In this document: piece by piece, positions 38,801-49,710 of the stretch
How the letters are laid out: every line of letters begins with the position of its first letter
Numbering within the stretch: the first letter of the stretch is position 1
Source: Oxyruncus cristatus
Taxonomy: Eukaryota; Chordata; Aves; Passeriformes; Cotingidae
DNA length: 64,000 nucleotides
Reading direction: 5' to 3'
NCBI GenBank assembly: GCA_013399855.1
Contig: VXAY01005883.1
Span: 147,356 to 211,355, forward strand
The notes under the pieces: model-generated
What the model was told of the DNA's origin: nothing
The model's database searches: none
Seen by the model: the letters and a program-made list of their open reading frames with translations, nothing else
Made by a program: the position numbers and the translations under genes

Positions 38801-40490
38801 CCTCAGACAGATTAACTTCCTGGTGCCTCTTTCAAACATTATCTTCCTGCTTCTCCTCTCTCGGAAGCACAGGTCACCCCAGCTTTCCTTTGGACAGTTC
38901 TGCTTCTCATGCAACATTTGGTGACTGAGCAGAGGTTGCTAACCCACCTAAAGGCTGGCAGCTTGATTTCATATTCCTTCAGACATGCTGAGCTCCAGAA
39001 CAGCCTGTTGCTTCCTGTTCTGCTGAGACAGAGCAGGTTTCCACCTTGCTGCTGCCCCACCACACCTGGCTGGGGGTTTTTCCTTCTGCCTCCTCTCTCC
39101 CTGCCAAGGACGGAGAGCCCGTGAGGCATCAGCCAGACACCATGGTGCTGAATGAACCCTTGTGGCCCTGTTCCCAGCAGCGCCAAGTGTCACTCCCCTT
39201 TTGTGCCCTGCTCTCAGATTCATGCCTCCCAAGCCCATCTCTTCCCTGTCTCCTGGCCTCACTTTAAACACAGCCTGTGTCCTGTAAGAGTGGCCGTCGT
39301 TTTGCTCCTTTCTTTCCCTGGACAGTTCAGCTGCTCTTGTTCTTTCATTCATTCCTTTAGGGTTGGATGTCTTTTTCTCAGCAATTCCTCCTGTAAACTG
39401 GAATCACATGTCCCACAAATGATCCTGTCTCTTAATCAGGAGATCTTTTATGTCTGTAACGTACATGTGCATGCCAGAACTTTTTGCAATAGAATGCAAG
39501 CATCTATGCTCTTCTCTGCTTCTTGCTTTGGGGATTCAGAGAAAAGTACCCCTCTGCTGCCTCCTGTATGTTCTCCTTAAATATTTTCCCCAGCACTTTA
39601 AGGGTTTGGATATTGATTCCTGGCAACTTTATTTCACTCTTCCATTTTGTCCTGTGAAAACATAAAGCTGTGCCTTCATTTTGTCATTTTTATTCACTTT
39701 GTCAGGTTCATATACAGACACAGCTCTTACACATGCACCTCAAATCTTCCTGGCCTGGCAGTTTTGCCTTCCGAGGGGTCTGGTTCCTCGCAGGAGGTTA
39801 CTCTGCCCATTTCTCAGTGCTATTAATCCGATTTTTTCCGGTCCGTGAGTCTCTCAGCCACCCGGATGCTAACCACATTTCCATGCACAGTATGTCAGGT
39901 AAACAACACGAAGGCGCCATGTTTTGGCACTGAACTTTAACAGGGGTATTTCGAGAGCTTTACTACCTGTAATAGGTGGATATTTCGATCAGGTACAATG
40001 AGAGTAAAATATCCAATTCAAACTGTGCTCCTCTTTCCAAGTTCCAGTTGGGTTGCCACAGCCACAGTGACGGGAGGCTGTTCTCTCAAGTTTGGCAGAC
40101 ACCTCCCAATCTCGTGCAGTGTTCTCCCTCACCTCCCTCCTGCCTCAGCAGTGCATTTCTCTTCCTAGATTTCTGAGGGCTGTGTTTAGGAAAACTACAA
40201 CATTCTCCAATGGCACATTTCCTAAGAAGTGATGGTGTCAGTCGGTCCCAAATGCAGATAAAACACTCTCGTTTGAAAAATTCTGGTAGCAATGCTTGAA
40301 CCTAACAAATCAGCTGGCAGAATGATTTTTCTCCTCTGAAGCACAGCTCCTCAACTCCATAGCAGACACGACCTGTCTCTCCATTAATTCACGTCTCTAA
40401 GAGCTTCTAAGCTCCAGAAGCTGAAGGGAAATGATGTCTTAATCAAGTACAGAAGCCGTGAAAAAGTCTGAGGTTGTGCTCTGGGAAGAT
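35881..40490. other. Non-coding DNA, nothing recognised
   Basis: Mostly AT-rich, with a T-run at about 37554-37566. The more GC-balanced part at 38840-39580 has overlapping frames up to about 142 codons on both strands, without family resemblance. No transposon ends were seen. Confidence 0.55.
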
Positions 40491-40915
40491 GTTAAAGCCC
40501 TGCAGAGCTCCTGGCTTTCTCAGGCTGAGGAGCTCCCCAGACTCCCCCCACGGACGCACTGGCCCGGTATCACGGTGCTCCCTGATGTGGGGAGGCAGGA
40601 GGGCACTGAGACCCACGGCACAGGCAGCGCTTCCAAGTGGGTCCCACACAGCCCTGGGGGCTGGCACGGGCCAGCACACGCAGCACCCTCAGGTCGCCTC
40701 AGAGGACCCAGAACTCCTTGAAAGCCTTGAGGAGAGCAAGTCCAAGTCCTGCGAACGAAGACGTCAGGATGGAAGCGGCTCTGCGAGGGCACCGCCCCTG
40801 CCCTTGGCCACAGAGAGACCATCAAGCCCCCCAGGACCCTCGGCCCAGCTGCTCCTCTCCCAGCACAGCAAAGGTGATGGGCTTCAAGCCGCCTCCGCCT
40901 CTCTTGGGGGCGGTA
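40491..40915. other. GC-rich block
   Basis: GC-rich with moderate CpG. Plus-strand (219 codons, running on into 41133) and minus-strand (134 codons) frames overlap here. The residues are dominated by S, P, G, A and R, the usual result of translating GC-rich DNA. No domain recognised. Confidence 0.4.
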
Positions 40916-41160
40916 CCAGAGCAAGTTTTAAGAGCAAAGATTTGGGGCTGGTGCAGGCCTTTCTTTTTGCAAATGCAATTTTAAGGCTTAATGTAATTGT
41001 TGCTAAAAATAAGGTAATAGAAGGGTTCCGGTCTTGCACGATAATGAACTGCAGGCTCAATTGTTTGAGGAAGGAAAATTGCATTGCTGCGACTGGATCA
41101 AAGACAAACAAAAAATCAGTTACTTCCTCTTGAGGGAAAAATTTTAGGAGGCTCATGCTT
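40916..41160. promoter_or_regulatory. Candidate conserved regulatory element
   Basis: An AT-rich but complex segment directly abutting a GC-rich block. It has an octamer-like TTTGCAAATGCAATT (40966-40980), a homeodomain-like TTAATGTAATTG and a TCF/LEF-like ATCAAAG (41097-41103). Both strands stay open for about 70 to 90 codons through it, unusual at this composition. Enhancer-like texture; conservation untested. Confidence 0.25.
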
Positions 41161-44100
41161 CTTCAAGCAGCCCTTGCTGCAGTTTAGAGGCAGAGAGATC
41201 TTGTCGTCAGATTTAATTTATTAACAAAACAACAAGAAAAAGAGAAGTGGGCACATGAGAACTCCAGTGTCTGAAAACATTCAAAGAAAACCAAATGTAG
41301 CAGTTCCTATTACAAAGTGGAACATGCACCCAAGCTCGCTTTGTTTCAGAAATGAGCTGCTACAAAGACAAGGGAATGGCATTAGCAACAGCTACTACTG
41401 TCTGCCATCCCCAAGCAGGAAACCTCCTGCTAAACTTCAGAGACACCACCGTTTTTAATTCCTTGCCAACTTAGACGCTTGTCATGACTGTTGGGATGCC
41501 AATCATTTCACGACAGAACACAAACAGCAAGAAGTTTTAATCCAGGGAATACTCAGGGCAAGTTATGTTAGTCCCAGCGCCTCATTCCAGAGCCGGAGAA
41601 TAAAATATTGCACAGCTGTACATTTAAATCTAAAATACACTTAAAAATATTTATTCTTTCAAGCTCTTTTTTAATAATTGTTTGTTGTTATTGTTATCAG
41701 TGAACGAAATCCGAACTTTGTGGACACAGCATTTCCTTGTCCAATAATACTCCAGAGAACTGAAATTCTAAATAAAAAAAAGAGCAGAGAGGCCAGATAA
41801 GTGCTTGAAGCCAGTTTTGTAGATGTACACCCTGATAATGCCAACCATCTCAGGAGGCCCAGCCTTGCCGGGGATTTGTGAAGCTCTTCCAAAGAGAGCT
41901 GAGTGCTCACATGGCACTGTCCTGTACTCACGGCTCACCAACCCAGTTAAGGTCACCTGTGTACAAGGGAATCTGCTATCTGCAGCTCAGGGAAACACAA
42001 AATTCCACACAACCAAAACCTCTTTCTTTACCTCAACACGTCCAAATAACTCCCCAGAAAATTAACGGGCACGGGGCCAGCGTTTCCCCTCGGCTGGGTT
42101 TGAGAACACCACGCTCCTTGGGTCAGAACTGAGCAATCAGAAATAAGCAAGTGACGCTGGATTCTGTGTTTGCATCTGACTTGAAAATGCCTCATTTCTC
42201 ACTTTGCAACAGTTAATACAAGGGCAGATTTACTGATTTCTCTTTCTATTTCTGTCTGGAGCAGTGCAGCATCAGCTGTCAGAGTCACTGCACATATCCA
42301 GGACATGGGAAGCACCCGAGAGCAGCTCTTCCTCCCTCTGAGAGTATCCAGAGCAAGTGTATTTGAAGGAAGGTTTACTGAGTATCAAAATACTTTTAAG
42401 GTATGAGCCAAAAAATTCTCACAATGAATACGTGAGAACCAACAGAATGAGAAAACAGTCAGAAGAATATCGAATGTTTGCTGGGGAAGACACAAAGGTC
42501 AGGTTTTTTTCCAAAATAAAGTATATTATTACTGAGAAAATTGTGTATCAACACACCAATAAAAAGAGAAGCTAGTATTTTTGTATAAATTGAAGATGTT
42601 CTCACTAGAAATTTATTTTAATTAACTAGTTGTAACAATATCATTGGGTGTTACCTGATTTTACTGTTAACTGTGTTTCTTCCTCAAAAAATGAACTTCA
42701 GCCTGCACAGACTTTAACCTTAACAAGACTTAATACATGAGAGTTCTTGGAATAGACCACTTCCTTAAAAATACATGAGGATCAAGTTTTACAAGATTTT
42801 AATTTAGTTTCTGATCTTGAAATTTATTCTGAGGTCAAGTCCTAAAGAGATATATGTATTACTAGACTTATGTATGTCAGAGGTAGCAATAATAACTCAC
42901 TGTTTTCTTAACAAGAACAACCACCTCTCAACTGAGGTCCCCCTCCCTCTCCACTTTTTATAAGAAGATTCTTATGGTAAGCTATTTATGTTTTAAATTC
43001 AATATAAAATATATGGACACCCAAATCTCAGTTTTTCAGCAACACTGGCACACAATGCAAGACATAAAAAACCCACAGAAATGAGCAAAGTGGTAACATT
43101 TCCTCAATAGAAGTCATCTTTTTATACAGTTATCTAAGGCCTTGAAACCCCCAACCCTCTGGCACCTTTTCAGCAGATATGCACAGCCCCAGACTGGCAT
43201 CCCCAGGTGTTGCAGAGATAAATGGGCTTTACAGCCAACAAACACATGCTGGCTTGGACCAAGCTGTGAGAGGAATCAAATCATAGAGTCCAAGGGCCCT
43301 CAGAGAAACTGTGATCATGGCAACTCTCTCTTACCCACCAGTGACCCCCAGGACCGACATTTCAGCTGATCTCAACTGTCTCAGAGCTGACACAAAACAT
43401 GCACAACCCCTGAAGTTAAAAGCTCTGTCACACATGAGGCTTTGCCCCCAGACACAGGCAATCCAAGCCACTTTACATATTTATACGCATGTATCCAACA
43501 CATATATTCAGCCACATAGATGTTTCCTATGCAAAACAAAATAATGTCAGCCCATGCCAGGATTCCTGGGAAGCTTTTTCATGTCCTTGACTCAATGCAC
43601 AGGTGGGCCATGCAGGCTACAGGTCAGCACGGTGCATCCATCGGCCCAGTGGTCATTTACACTGGTCATTGCCAGAAATAAGACACTGATGTCATGCTTA
43701 CATAAGGCTCTGCCCGTGTTTGGTGATGCTCTGGTGCTCTGGGGCGCTCAGTGTGGTACCAGGGCCCAGCTATCCTTCTTATCCCACAGCATTTGGAGTG
43801 AGAGCAAACAAGGAAAAGACGCATGCTTTGCCTGTACTGCAAAGGCACAGATCATGGGAGGACAGGGGCTAATCACATTTAATAAATAAATACATCTCCA
43901 CGCTCTTGATTCCCCCACACTTAGTAGTGACTCCTATGCATTCTACCACAAATATTCTCTTTGATGCTAACAAGAAAGAGGAGCTGCAAAGGCTGCAAGA
44001 ACACTTATGCCTGTTACTGTCTTACTTATAAACTTGTCTGACTACAGACAAATGAAAAATACTTGTTTGTATGCCCTGGCCAAACTCCTAAGGCTGTAAA

Positions 44101-44910
44101 GTGAGCTTTCCATTCTTTGTCTTAAGCAGCACTTCATACTGCCCTGAACGTGAACACCTGCACCACTAATAACTGTGCCCAGCATTTAGAAAGCAAGGTT
44201 TCTGGCATGAATTTTCGTGACATCTGGGACCTGAAGCAGAAGCAGGAGAAAAGGAGTCCTGTATAATAGAACATACTGATAGGCTCTGGAAAATGCTCCA
44301 TACAAAATCCTATGACCACAGTGATGGAGAAGGGACCCTGATGACACCCTAACAACCTGTACCACATTGACAGAGCAACTAGGAAATACACTGGAAGAAT
44401 TTAATTCACCAAATGTTAGAGAATGGATACCACTGGTGAATGCAAAACAAAACCACTAAGGACAAGGCAACGGCATTAACTGGACACAGTGCAAATACTG
44501 TAGCTATTTCTCAGGAGCTAAGGAAGCCAAAATACACTGTCCTATTCAGTGGTTCCTACTTGTCCTGCTTACACTATCACTTATTTTTCGTAGTCAAACA
44601 TTTCTGTACTTTGACACATATATTCAAAAGAATAAAGAAAATATAATACAAGCTTTCATTTTTAAATACTAAGCAATTCCTTAAAAAATATATATAATAT
44701 TCAATCCTGGTAGTAAACTTAGGCTTATTCTTTCTGCTTTGATTACTAATACAAATAGTGCATTGAAATTTTCTCACATGCCATTGCTCCTACAGACATC
44801 TCAGCAGAGAGATCAGTGCACACACAGGATCTTCTCCGCCCTAGAATTACACCTTTGCATCAGCTTCTACTTTACAGTTAAGTCATTTGTTCTTTCTTTC
44901 TGAAACTTAC
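41161..44910. other. Non-coding DNA, nothing recognised
   Basis: Moderately AT-rich with short frames only. No transposon end, RNA gene or CpG island recognised. Confidence 0.6.
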
Positions 44911-44986
44911 CTCGAGTTTCAGAAGATTCTTCCAGAAGTCCCGCAGACAGTGGGATAGAAAGCTTCTCCTTGGTGACTTTCATCAT
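44911..44986 (-). CDS. Possible N-terminal coding segment, gene unknown
   Basis: Two tandem ATGs (44984-44986 and 44981-44983) start a frame of 25 codons plus one base up to the splice donor. The encoded start is MMKVTKEKLSIPLSAGLL, continuing through EESSETR. The second ATG has A at -3. An earlier ATG (44988-44990) opens a different frame of 23 codons that ends before the donor and would act as an overlapping upstream ORF. The peptide is lysine-rich then acidic, with no signal peptide. I cannot match it to a known protein. The continuation would need a downstream exon in phase 1, and I could not identify one in the window. Confidence 0.2.
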
Positions 44987-45094
44987 GCATTTTGAATAAC
45001 AGTTCAGATGAGGAAGAGCTTTTTTGGTGTTAAATTAATTCTTCTGCTGTAAATTTCATACTTTTGACAGGGCGACTACACCCAGGCTGATAAG
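44911..45094 (-). other. Strong candidate exon (184 nt) with a start codon
   Basis: On the minus strand the acceptor is near ideal (TTTTTTCCATTATTTTTGCAG, AG at 45095-45096) and the donor matches consensus (CTCGAG followed by GTAAGT, GT at 44909-44910). The 184-nt length is typical of internal exons. The first half carries stops in all frames, including a TAA in frame with the later ATG, as expected for 5' UTR. The second half opens at ATGATG (44986) and stays open to the donor. A CpG island lies upstream in minus-strand terms (45480-46085), and a donor-like site there (GTGAGT, GT at 46079-46080) would give an intron of about 1 kb. This reads as a 5' UTR plus start-codon exon, perhaps of the leftward gene or an alternative isoform. 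The gene is not recognised, and a decoy is possible. Confidence 0.3.
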
Positions 45095-45519
45095 CTGCAA
45101 AAATAATGGAAAAAACAACTTTCACCATGCAGAAATATGCAAATATGTACCAACTGAAGCACGAAATGTCTGTCAGGGTTTTCTTTTCCCTGCTTTTGTA
45201 ACTCTGGGGCAGGATATCAATATTCGCTATAAAAGAAAGGCCGCCTGAACACAGCATTTAGATCTTGAACACGCTAAGACGTGTGTACACCAGCGAGCAT
45301 CTACAAGTTGGACTTTCAAAAAACATCCATTTTTTTAACTGGGTCCTACGTTGGAGCATAGGCAGGGAAGGACAAGACGTTATTTGTGCACCACTTGAAA
45401 CTTGGCCAGGGCAGCAATTCTCAAACCGTTGCCCGCACAGCGATTCTGTATTTTTGTGCCCTTTTCCTCAACTCACTGCTCGATGCTCCCCTGTCCCAGG
45501 CCGCGAGATCGCTCAGCGC

Positions 45520-45605
45520 GGAGCGATGCCCGGAGGCCGGAGTGACGCCCGCAGCGATGCCCGGAGCCCAGAGCGATGTCCGGAGCCCGGAGCGATGCCC
45601 TGGCG
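45520..45605. repeat. Five-copy GC-rich minisatellite, 19-bp unit
   Basis: Units related to AGCGATGCCCGGAGCCCGG start at about 45522, 45541, 45553, 45572 and 45591. Spacing is 19 bp except for one unit shortened to 12 bp. The unit is not a multiple of three, so it cannot encode a regular peptide repeat. Such CpG-containing repeats within islands are often length-polymorphic. Confidence 0.8.
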
Positions 45606-45755
45606 GCCAGGAAGAGCAGCAGGCGGAGCAGCGCGCACGCCGCTCCCCGGGGCTCCGGGCCAGCCACACGGGCACGGCAGAGCGCCGGCAAGGACGCGCC
45701 TGCCCCTGGGCTGACAGGGAGCCCGCCCAGCCACACAGCCGAGCGCAGCCCAGCA

Positions 45756-46049
45756 ATGGCCATCGGCGGCCTCCGCAGCGTCCTGCGGAATGTGCGTTAC
45801 CAAGCTTTCCTGGTAGGCACGGGCACGGCGGCGCGGGCACTGCTGGCACCGCCCTCGGGAACTGCACAGCCTGTACACTCACACCGGAGCCTTCCTGAGG
45901 ACACCGTGGCTGTTCAGAACGCCGGAGATGGAGCCCGTACTGCAAACTTAAATCCAAGACTGAACTCATCAGCGGCTGCAGAACTATCTCAGCAGCCACG
46001 GGCCTCCCCCGAGAGCTCTGCCCGGCACAAACGCACCCTGCAGCGCTGA
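45756..46049 (+). other. Small ORF in the CpG island (97 codons), unassigned
   Basis: ATG at 45756 has G at -3 and G at +4. The N-terminus MAIGGLRSVLRNVRYQAFL is arginine-rich, lacks acidic residues and alternates with hydrophobics, which resembles a mitochondrial presequence. A weak donor (TTTCCTG/GTAGGC, GT at 45813-45814) could end a first exon after residue 19. Beyond that point the translation looks like non-coding GC-rich DNA. No homologue recognised; chance is the default explanation. Confidence 0.12.
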
Positions 46050-46085
46050 GGGCCGTGCCCAGCGCTCCCAAGGGACTCACCCCAC

Positions 46086-46840
46086 GGGCAGCATGGATGT
46101 GCACACCTGGCTGGGGTGAGCCACCCTCTGCAGAGGCAGCAGTTCCTGCTGCCCTGCTCGCACAGATGCTTGCGGACACCTCAATGACCCCTTGTGCGGT
46201 AGGAGTAGCTTGACAATTTAATCCTCAGTGGTTGTCACAGTGCAAGATTTACCTTTAAAAACACCTGTCCCAGACCAGTTCAATATGTCAATAAACCCCA
46301 CATATCTTTAATACAATTAAATGTATTTTTATATATAAATTATATTTAATAAAACATACGAAATATTAAATTTAACTGTACCCATGCAGAATACATGAAC
46401 ATCAACTTTTTATAGCAACACATATGCTGTTGGACTCAGCAAGGAATTTCTATAGTGGTAGGGTGATTAATTTCAATCCACACTTCTAAACACGTGTCTT
46501 GGAGCATTAATGTACACTTTAATTACTGCACCAAGCAGAGGAGCACATAATAGCAGCTCTCATTTCCGAACTCTACAGATACGGTTCACTATTTGAAAAA
46601 ACCCTTCTTAGGTGAACATTTGCCTTACAAAAGCAGCAGACTCTCGATCTTATAGATGTTGCTTCATTTTAAAATCAAATCACAAATTTCATGATATTCA
46701 GTATTGTTCTTAAAGCCTCAGCTTCTGCAGTTATGCAATTACACAACACTTAACAATTTTTAAGACTAAGTATATCTCTAACCCTCGTGTTCTATGCTTA
46801 AAACGTGTATCCTAGCAGCTCAAAAAGTCAGGCAAGCAAT
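46086..46840. other. AT-rich non-coding DNA
   Basis: Includes an A/T-dominated stretch at about 46290-46380. Nothing recognised. Confidence 0.6.
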
Positions 46841-47005
46841 GGAAGGGGCTGCACAGAGAGAGGATGTGCAGTCTCCATGCTCCCAGGCTTTCATGATCCA
46901 ACTGGATGAAGCCTTGAGCAGCCTGATCTGATCCTGGGACTGACCCCACTTTGAGCAGGAGGCTGCACTAGATGCCTCCCGAGGTCCCTTCCAGCCTGGA
47001 GGGAT
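46841..47005 (+). mobile_element. CR1 LINE fragment (3' end)
   Basis: Shows the CR1 terminal series: GAGAGGATGTGCAGTCTCC, CCAACTGGATGAAGCC, GAGCAGCCTGATC, GACCCCACTTTGAGCAGGAGG, then GAGGTCCCTTCCAGCCTGGA. It is 5' truncated and has lost the terminal ATTCTATG-type octamer. The short frames across it are remnants. Confidence 0.85.
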
Positions 47006-49280
47006 GAGTCTAGTAGGACTATCCTGTGCTGCTGACCACTGCTGCCTAAGCAGCATCTTCTCTGGAGCTCATCTCTTCTCAAAGTACTTTATTTGCTCTG
47101 CTCACTCCTTAAAGCCCCTTACTCTGACATCCTTCAGGCCCTGGGAAAGTGTCTTATCTGACACCACTGGGTTTTTTTCTTATAGGAGCTGGCAGTTTCA
47201 GACACCCCAAAGTACCTTAGCAAATACTGCACAGTTCACAAGTCAGTTTTGGACTGTGCTAACATGAAAAATGGGAGTGAAACACCTGTAAAAAACTCTT
47301 CCTCACCATGAACTAAATCCAACTTCATTCAGGATGTTTTTCTCTTATCTTCTAAAACACACAACCCCATATCTGACCTTGAAATATCCTTCTCATGGAG
47401 ATCAAATCAGCTGCTAAAACTGCTGGTGTAAGTGCGTTTCCGCTATTTTCTTCCTGCATATGTTGTACATTTTCAGGTCCCAAAGCGTGCTGCAGAGATC
47501 CAGAACAGCCCCGTGCAGGCAGGCAGCTTCCACGCACAACAGAAAATCAGAGCCTGGCCCATGAAGCAGAACTCTCCACATGTGCCTGTTTTTATGGCTC
47601 CTGGAGTGCCGAGTGTGACCTCACTAAGACAGCACCAAACAAAAGAACAAGGAAGTGTTGAGCTACCTAGAACCCAAACCATCTGAAATCTGAAAACGCA
47701 CATCTGGCTCTTACGTGAGGTCCTGGGGACATTTTGGTACCCAGAATCTATTACTCCAGTCTAAAAGCAGCGCAGAGTGAACCCACTGGAAAACATTTAC
47801 TAGGACTAGTAAAACATACACCTCTAACAGCCTACCCCAAAGCATGTTGCAAACACAGCTAGCACAAACCTATCATACTGTCATTAGAAGACCACCTTCC
47901 TAAAGCAACCACTTTAATTCCTGGAATGCCTCTGCTAATTTCTTTGTCTTGTCTGGCTGGGCCCTAACTTCATTTTGCCCATGTATATAATTTCCCCTAA
48001 GAAAACATCAAATGGACAAATCAGGTTCCTACTTCTGGCACCAAAATACTACTGAGTTCCATTAGCTATTAAGGGGTTCCAAACTATGGCAAACAAATCC
48101 CTCAAGGCTCACTTAGAAAAAAATACAAAAACACAGGTCTAAGCTTGCCAGACTGTCTGCCTCTCACATTCACAGAAACCCTCCTCAGAAGAAAAAAAAA
48201 AAAAAATCCTTATTATGTATGAGGTACAGACCATCTGCGGCGGGCGCTGAGAGCCAACTCCAAAGTGGGGGGGAGGACAGTGTTCCCAACTCAGGCACAG
48301 GCACGAGGAGCTGCAGGCTCAGCAGCTGCCTGCGAGCAGGGCAAAGCTGCTGGGGCAGGGGGAAAGAGGCTGCACCAGCCCTGCCGGGGCAAAGGACGGA
48401 AAGGCACATGGTTGCACCCAGACTGTGTGTAGGGGTGCAGCAAGAGCCAAGAAAACCTGGTGGAGACACTAAGATCTGCCCAGAAAAAGAGTTTTCTAGG
48501 AGCGCTGTTTCCCTGTCATTGTGGTGGAAGGAGCATATGGAAAGGAAGGGATAATAATATTACTACTCTGGTTTTAATACAGACCACTGAACTCCTCATG
48601 ACATGGCAAGTAAGAATTGCAACAGCAGTAACCTGGAAGCGACAAAGAATACGGGAAAGCTTTCTTTTCCACTCTTAAAGAAATTAAACACATCTTTCCA
48701 TATTAGTCTTCTAAATTTTCTTAATTCTCTTGACACCTCCCTTCCCTACTTCACTACTCATATCTGTATTAACTGTTTACTGTTATGCATGCCATACAGC
48801 TCAATAATGTTTCATTTCTGAAAAGGAAAAAATAACCTTGTTTTTAATTTTAACCACTGAAACTAGAGTTACATTTAACCCTCCCACCAAAAAAAAACCC
48901 CAACAAAACCCCATGAGAACATTTTCTAAGTAAACCTATGAGAAAATTTTCTAACATCTAGCAGCTTGCTATGCCTTTGTGTGTTTGCAGCCCAACAAGC
49001 AGGAGACAGTTCCACTGGCTGTAAACAAACTGTGATCAGGTAAATATGAGTAAACCTTTCCAAGTGACCGCTGCTGATTCTGTCAGGAAACAAGTCTACT
49101 TACAGCTCCCTCAAGCCAAAATCATCCCAAGTATTTGTCCCAAGTACAATTTTGCTGTTTTTTTAAACACTACAAATTAAATGCTGCTTTCACTGATATC
49201 CCTGGCTAAAACTCTGCTCATCTCCCTGGGGCCAGGAATCCCCTGGAATTTGAGTCCATGTCAGGGCTGACCCTGTAAAT
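47006..49280. other. Non-coding DNA, nothing recognised
   Basis: Mixed composition with an A15 run at 48192-48206 and a GC-rich patch at about 48225-48450. Frames up to about 111 codons overlap on both strands. No family recognised. Confidence 0.55.
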
Positions 49281-49710
49281 ACTTACCCGTGGTGGAAGAG
49301 GCACGGACATTTGAGCTCTGTCATACACTGAAGTCCCTCTTCCCTGGGTGTCTTCTCCACTGGCTGCTGGAGATGGGGCTCTCCACGCCGGATCCGCAGG
49401 CACAGGCCTCAGGAACGCTGCAGCAGCTCCGCGGGGAGCGACGTGCTTCCAAGGGCTCCAGCTGGACCTGTGGGTGGACACGAAGCAGCTCAGGTGTGGG
49501 CAACGCTCCCCTCGCGGGCTCTGCTGAGGAAGCACCAGTGCCCAGGACCAGGGTGGAGTGGGGAGGCTGGGGCAGCAGCAATTCCAGCCACTTCCAGAGG
49601 GTTTGCCAGAGGCTATCTGTCCTGCACAGAGCCCGGTCGCCTTCAGTGCCACCCAGACCTGCAGTGGACCCTGAGTTCTAAATGAAATATGCCCTTTTAA
49701 AATGGGCACC
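49281..49710. other. GC-rich block with a minus-strand donor-like site
   Basis: Overlapping frames of 163 (minus) and 130 (plus) codons reflect GC content. A good minus-strand donor (CCACGG/GTAAGT, GT at about 49285-49286) ends the minus frame region, but I see no convincing acceptor upstream of it. Could be a first exon ending at about 49287, or chance. Confidence 0.25.

Larger units (their letters stand above)
45480..46085. promoter_or_regulatory. CpG island
   Basis: Very CpG-dense between about 45500 and 45870, falling off to about 46080. Includes a 19-bp tandem repeat (45520-45605). Long frames on both strands (157 and 170 codons plus, 252 minus) are driven by composition; the 252-codon one starts with GTG and lacks any domain. 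The island lies just upstream of the exon candidate at 44911-45094 (minus), so it may be an internal promoter for a leftward transcript. A plus-strand ATG in good context also occurs at 45756. Confidence 0.55.

Noticed and set aside
45421..46179. 252-codon minus-strand frame, the longest in the window
   Set aside because: It starts with GTG, sits in a CpG island with open frames on the other strand too, includes the 19-bp minisatellite (not a multiple of three), and shows no domain.
49218..49709. 163-codon minus frame ending by a good donor
   Set aside because: No supporting acceptor or promoter and no domain; the donor alone is not enough.
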